A stretch of 44,820 bases of DNA from an uncultured Prevotella sp. (GTDB lineage Bacteria; Bacteroidota; Bacteroidia; Bacteroidales; Bacteroidaceae). Below the pieces are notes generated by a model that searched no databases, was not told where the DNA came from, and saw only the letters and a program-made list of their open reading frames with translations. The stretch is taken from positions 1-44,820 of the forward strand of contig USRA01000011.1 of the NCBI GenBank assembly GCA_900557035.1, given 5' to 3'. The position numbers and the translations under genes are program-made. Of this stretch, positions 40,927 through 44,820 are shown piece by piece. Numbering within the stretch: the first letter of the stretch is position 1; each line of letters begins with the position of its first letter.

Positions 40927-42411
40927 TTATAAGTTGTTCAGCAAGTCTGCCTTGCCATCATTAATCAACTTGATCACCAACTCTCCGAAGAGGGTGTTCT
41001 GCCATGCGAACCAAGGACGGGTATATTTAGAAGCATCATCCTTGTGGAAAGACTCATGGATGAATCCCATACCGGCATCAGTATTCAGCAGCATCTTCAT
41101 GCAGAAACGAATCTCATCATCGCTCTGTGCGGTGAAGCACTTCATCATGATAGACATAGGCCAAGGCATGTCGTAACCGATGTGTGGACCACCGATACCT
41201 TCGCCAGCCTTGCCACGGAAGAAGCAAGGATTGTCCTCACTCCAAACGAAACGGCGGGTGTTCTGGTAGATAGGGTCGTTCATAGGAACATCACCCATAT
41301 ATCCCATACCCAGGAGGGAAGGAACGTTGGAATCGTCCATCAGGAGCTGGTTGCCGAAACCATCTACCTCGTAAGCATAGATCTTGCCATACTTAGGATG
41401 GTTGTAGATAGCATACTTCTGCAGAGCAGTATGTACCTCATCGGCAAGACTGCTGCAATCCTGCGCAATCTTCAGGGCAGCATCTTTCTTTGCTGCATCC
41501 TTCTCTGCCACGTGCTTCAAGATCTCTGCTGCCTTGTTCATGGAAGAAACTGCCATGAAGTTGGATGGAATCAGGAATGGAAGAATCGTGGCATCATCAG
41601 AAGGACGGAACATGGAAGCAATCAGTCCTACTGGTTTTACCGGAGCGCCGAAGCCGTCCCAGCCGATGGTATCGAAAGCACGGTCAGAAACACGGGTAAA
41701 GTGATAAGCCTTGGCTGTCACCTTGCGCTGCTGCTCGTGGAAGGTCTTCAGGATATTCTCGATAGCCTTCATCCATACCTCGCCGAAAATAGAGTCATCG
41801 CCTGTCACCTTCCAGTATTCGTAGGCCAGGCGGATAGGGTAGCAGAAGGAGTCGATCTCATATTTGCGCTCGAATACATCCGGCTGCATCTTGGTGCGGT
41901 CTTTCTGCCATCCGGCACCGGTAGGGCCGTCATTGAAGGCATTGGCGTAGCGGTCGATGTTGATGCACTTCAACTGGCGGAGAATCACACCCTTCAGCAT
42001 CTTCTTCAATTTTTCGTCCTTGTTGGCAAGCGCCACGTAAGGCCATACCTGGGCACCTGAGTCGCGGAGCCACATGGCTGGAATATCACCGGTATATACG
42101 AATGTATCATCATCACCATTTTCGAGCACACGGTAGTGAACGGTACTCTCCAGGGTGTTAGGATAGCAGTTGGCAAACATCCAAGCCAACTTTGGATTCT
42201 TCTTCAGGAGTTTCTGTACTTCCTTGATCTTCTTCTCTACAGCTGTAGAAGTGAAGAGACGGTCCTCTACAGGAGGACGCTTTGACTCATATTTGCCGTT
42301 GACAGGGGTTACCACCTTGGTATAGCGTGCATGCACATCTACCTTGGCATTCTCCTGAGCCATAGCGCTCATAGAGGCAAGAAGAGCCATTGTTAAAATA
42401 GTCTTTCTCAT
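40927..42411 (-). CDS. Exo-alpha-1,6-mannosidase (GH125)
   Basis: A 494-residue exported protein of glycoside hydrolase family 125, an (alpha/alpha)6 inverting enzyme that removes alpha-1,6-linked mannose from N-glycans. A signal peptide is at 1-18 (MRKTILTMALLASMSAMA). Family segments include DIPAMWLRDSGAQVWPY, YEIDSFCYPIRLAYEYW, RPSDDATILPFLIPSN and FCMKMLLNTDAGMGFIHESF. It is the second gene after GH92, 33 bp apart. The two together can trim high-mannose glycans. Confidence 0.93.
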   Translation of the reverse strand: MRKTILTMALLASMSAMAQENAKVDVHARYTKVVTPVNGKYESKRPPVEDRLFTSTAVEKKIKEVQKLLKKNPKLAWMFANCYPNTLESTVHYRVLENGDDDTFVYTGDIPAMWLRDSGAQVWPYVALANKDEKLKKMLKGVILRQLKCINIDRYANAFNDGPTGAGWQKDRTKMQPDVFERKYEIDSFCYPIRLAYEYWKVTGDDSIFGEVWMKAIENILKTFHEQQRKVTAKAYHFTRVSDRAFDTIGWDGFGAPVKPVGLIASMFRPSDDATILPFLIPSNFMAVSSMNKAAEILKHVAEKDAAKKDAALKIAQDCSSLADEVHTALQKYAIYNHPKYGKIYAYEVDGFGNQLLMDDSNVPSLLGMGYMGDVPMNDPIYQNTRRFVWSEDNPCFFRGKAGEGIGGPHIGYDMPWPMSIMMKCFTAQSDDEIRFCMKMLLNTDAGMGFIHESFHKDDASKYTRPWFAWQNTLFGELVIKLINDGKADLLNNL

Positions 42412-42444
42412 TATTTATATGTTTTGTTAGTTAGTGCTTGATTC

Positions 42445-44622
42445 TTATGGACGGTCTGCTGGACGGGTTCCCCACTTTGCTGGCTGGTTGCCCATCTGCA
42501 GTTCGAGGGTGCCGCCCTTCATGATGTCGTTATACATGATGTATGACTTACTGTATGGCTTGCCGTTCAACTTCACAGACTGTACGTACATGTTTTCCTT
42601 GCTGTTGTTCTTGCAGACGATGCTGAAGGTCTTGCCCTTGCCCACGTTCAGTTCAGCCTTGTCGAAGATTGGGCTACCGATGATGTACTTGCCGCCAGCT
42701 GGCTCTACCTGATAGAGACCTACGGAAGAAAGCACATACCATGCAGACATCTGACCTACGTCTTCGTTGCCGCTCAAACCGTCGAAGTCATCCTTGTACA
42801 TCTCGTCCAGGGTCTGTCTGAGCAGACGAGCACCCTTCCAAGGCTGACCTGCATAGTTGTACATATAGAGCACGTGATGACTTGGTTCGTTGCCATGTGC
42901 ATACTGACCGATCAGACCAGAGATGTCTGGAGATGCATTGTCGCCCATCTCACCGGTAACGATGAAGAGAGAGTCGAGCTTGGTCACGAATTTCTTTTCA
43001 TTGCCGAAGAGCTTCACGAGTCCGTGAACATCATGTGGAACCAGCCAGGTATATTGCCATGCATTTCCCTCGGTATAGTCATCTTCACGATGCTCTGCTG
43101 CGAATGGGTTGAAAGGAACACGGAACTTGCCGTCAGAACCCAGACCGCGCATAAAGCCGGTCTCCTTGTCGAAGTACTTGCTGTAAGCCTTTGATCTGTT
43201 CTCGAAGTACTTGGCATCTTCCTTCTTGCCCAGCATGCGAGCTACCTTAGCCACGCAGGCATCAGCCAGCGCATATTCCAATCCCTTGGCTACGGTTTCC
43301 TTGGTAGGCTCCTTGTCGTATGGCAGATAACCGTACTTCTTGAGCAGTCCCATACCACGTTCATCGAGCATAGCCGACTGCTTCAAGGCTTCGTAGGCTC
43401 CTTCCTTATCCTTTACATAGCCCTTCAGTACCATATCGGCAAGAACTGGAATGCCAGGGTTACCCACCATACAGTTGGTTTCGTTACCCATCAGATGCCA
43501 TACTGGCAACTTGCCCTGCTGGCGATAGATATTGATGAAGGTGCTTGCCATATCTGGCAACATGTCGGTATGGATCATGGTCATCAATGGATGAGCAGCA
43601 CGATAGGTATCCCAGAGTGATAAGGTGGTATAATTGGTGAAGTTGCCGTCATAGACCTTGCCGTCGGCACCGCGATACTGACCGTTGACGTCTGAGAAGA
43701 CAGATGGAGCGGTCATGGTATGATACATGGCTGTGTAGAAGATGCGGCGGGAGGTAGAATCGCTGGTCTCGATGTTCACCTTTGCCAATTCCTTGTTCCA
43801 GGCAGCATCTGCATCTGCTACTACCTGACGGAAATCCCAGCCCGGAATCTCTTTCTCCAGGTTCAGCTTGGCATTCTCTGCACTTACAGCCGACAAACCG
43901 GTCTTTACCAACAATGGCTTGGTGACATCAGCAGCGGTAATCAACCATCTGCCGGTGCCCAATGACTTCACGGTAACAGGCTGAGAGAATTCTGCAAAGA
44001 AGAATGCCTTCTGGTCGTTCGCCCATCCCTTGGAGAAACGGTGACCAGCCACGGTGGTAGCTGTAGTATTATCTACATTCATGTCCTTGGCTCCATCCCA
44101 GCCGATACCCTGCTTCAGGTCGAGTACTAGCTGTGCCTGTTGTGCATCAGCACCAAAGGTATAGCGCTGGAAGCCGGCACGCTGGGTAGCGGTCAGCTCC
44201 ACCCATACATTAGGCTGTTGCAGTTTGACTGCATAGTATCCAGGACGCACGTTCTCGTTGTCGTGACTGAACTTGATTTCTTTCTGGTTGCCATCTGTTA
44301 CGGGCAGGAATGCCACGTCGCCCAGGTCGCCGATACCGGTACCGCTCAGGTGCTGGTGTCCGAAACCGATGAGGATGGAGTCAGAATGATGATAGCCGGA
44401 GCACCAGTCCCATCCGCGGGATGGTTCTGTAGGACCTAGCTGGACATATCCGAACGGAACGTTGGCTCCGAGGAAAACGTGTCCATGTCCACCTGTTCCG
44501 ATTCTAGGGTTGACAAACTGGGTTAGCTTGCCCGACTTAGCCTGTTGAGCAAGCGATACCTGAGTGTAGCCGCCGGCTAGCACGCAGGTCATCATTAAAA
44601 GATTTATAATTCTCTTTCTCAT
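42445..44622 (-). CDS. Alpha-mannosidase (GH92)
   Basis: A 725-residue exported calcium-dependent exo-alpha-mannosidase of family 92. A signal peptide covers about residues 1-25. The domain start VNPRIGTGGHGHVFLGANVP and the hallmark GNEDVGQMSAWYVLSSVGLY near the C-terminus are clear. In Bacteroides these enzymes cleave alpha-1,2 or alpha-1,3 mannose of host or yeast glycans; linkage cannot be read from the sequence. It is first in the leftward operon with GH125. With GH20 and GH33 elsewhere in the window it completes a set for complex and high-mannose N-glycans. Confidence 0.95.
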   Translation of the reverse strand: MRKRIINLLMMTCVLAGGYTQVSLAQQAKSGKLTQFVNPRIGTGGHGHVFLGANVPFGYVQLGPTEPSRGWDWCSGYHHSDSILIGFGHQHLSGTGIGDLGDVAFLPVTDGNQKEIKFSHDNENVRPGYYAVKLQQPNVWVELTATQRAGFQRYTFGADAQQAQLVLDLKQGIGWDGAKDMNVDNTTATTVAGHRFSKGWANDQKAFFFAEFSQPVTVKSLGTGRWLITAADVTKPLLVKTGLSAVSAENAKLNLEKEIPGWDFRQVVADADAAWNKELAKVNIETSDSTSRRIFYTAMYHTMTAPSVFSDVNGQYRGADGKVYDGNFTNYTTLSLWDTYRAAHPLMTMIHTDMLPDMASTFINIYRQQGKLPVWHLMGNETNCMVGNPGIPVLADMVLKGYVKDKEGAYEALKQSAMLDERGMGLLKKYGYLPYDKEPTKETVAKGLEYALADACVAKVARMLGKKEDAKYFENRSKAYSKYFDKETGFMRGLGSDGKFRVPFNPFAAEHREDDYTEGNAWQYTWLVPHDVHGLVKLFGNEKKFVTKLDSLFIVTGEMGDNASPDISGLIGQYAHGNEPSHHVLYMYNYAGQPWKGARLLRQTLDEMYKDDFDGLSGNEDVGQMSAWYVLSSVGLYQVEPAGGKYIIGSPIFDKAELNVGKGKTFSIVCKNNSKENMYVQSVKLNGKPYSKSYIMYNDIMKGGTLELQMGNQPAKWGTRPADRP

Positions 44623-44690
44623 AATGCTATAGTAACATCTACGGAATAATTGAATAAATTAGGTTATTTGTAATAAAACTAATAATACTG

Positions 44691-44698
44691 CAAAGATA
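44691..44698 (-). promoter_or_regulatory. -7 box of the mannosidase operon
   Basis: Minus-strand TATCTTTG (44698-44691) lies about 70 bp before the GH92 start. No convincing TTTG is found upstream; that region is a T-run. The remaining bases to 44820 show no gene. Confidence 0.6.
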
Positions 44699-44820
44699 CG
44701 AAAAAAATGGGAAAAACGGCACTATTCTATATATTTTTTAACTAAACTTTCATTGGATATTTTATTAGGGTGTCCAGTTCTCTGTTCTTGAAAACAAGCT
44801 GGAAACATCCCTGTTAATTG

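Overview
The window looks like chromosomal DNA from a gut or oral Bacteroidota bacterium, most likely Prevotella/Segatella. The signs are a SusC/SusD pair, many glycoside hydrolases with secretion signals (GH33, GH20, GH92, GH125), LL-diaminopimelate aminotransferase, and repeated promoters of the Bacteroidota type (TTTG, 19-21 bp, TAnnTTTG). The genus is inference; no rRNA or tRNA gene is seen.

Layout: (1) 1-3590: lysine/peptidoglycan precursor genes dapF and dapL on the minus strand, then a PII protein gene and an ammonium channel gene (glnK1-amt1) closed by a strong terminator. (2) 3591-13165: an A+T-rich accessory block. It holds a DUF4143-type ATPase preceded by 23-bp tandem repeats, a decayed short-repeat tract, a small unknown gene, a broken controller-type HTH gene, a three-gene restriction-modification operon (m5C methyltransferase, McrB-like AAA+ NTPase, DUF2357/PD-(D/E)XK nuclease, the LlaJI-like arrangement), remnants of a DUF3791/DUF3990 cassette, and about 750 bp of structured or repetitive non-coding DNA. 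(3) 13166-15954: a secreted SGNH hydrolase, a HAD phosphatase and a DUF418 membrane protein. (4) 16104-20178, minus strand: ROK regulator, nagB, and an unusual fusion of a NagB-like domain that has lost catalytic residues with a PIG-L/LmbE deacetylase domain. (5) 20535-36185, plus strand: a sialic acid utilisation locus with nanT, nanL, an N-acylglucosamine 2-epimerase, a creatininase-family hydrolase, GH33 sialidase, SusC/SusD, GH20 hexosaminidase and a 1051-residue esterase-esterase-kelch fusion (NanS-like plus NanM-like). (6) 36456-39047: a second glnK-amt pair and an outer-membrane beta-barrel gene. (7) 39239-40822: a lone AAA-ATPase/PD-(D/E)XK gene. (8) 40927-44622, minus strand: GH92 and GH125 alpha-mannosidases.

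How it fits together: the cell-surface and periplasmic enzymes can strip O-acetyl groups, sialic acid, hexosamine and mannose from host N-glycans or mucin. SusC/D and NanT import the released sialic acid. Lyase and epimerase turn it into GlcNAc, and NagB finally releases ammonia and fructose-6-phosphate. The two PII/Amt pairs manage ammonium on either side of this locus. GlcNAc kinase and a stand-alone NagA are not in the window.

The most unusual items are the pseudo-deaminase/deacetylase fusion, the three-domain sialate esterase/mutarotase fusion, the creatininase embedded in the nan operon, the LlaJI-like system whose controller gene is doubly broken, a DUF3990 gene reduced to its two ends, and a compact element at 12419-12498 able to form crossing stems.
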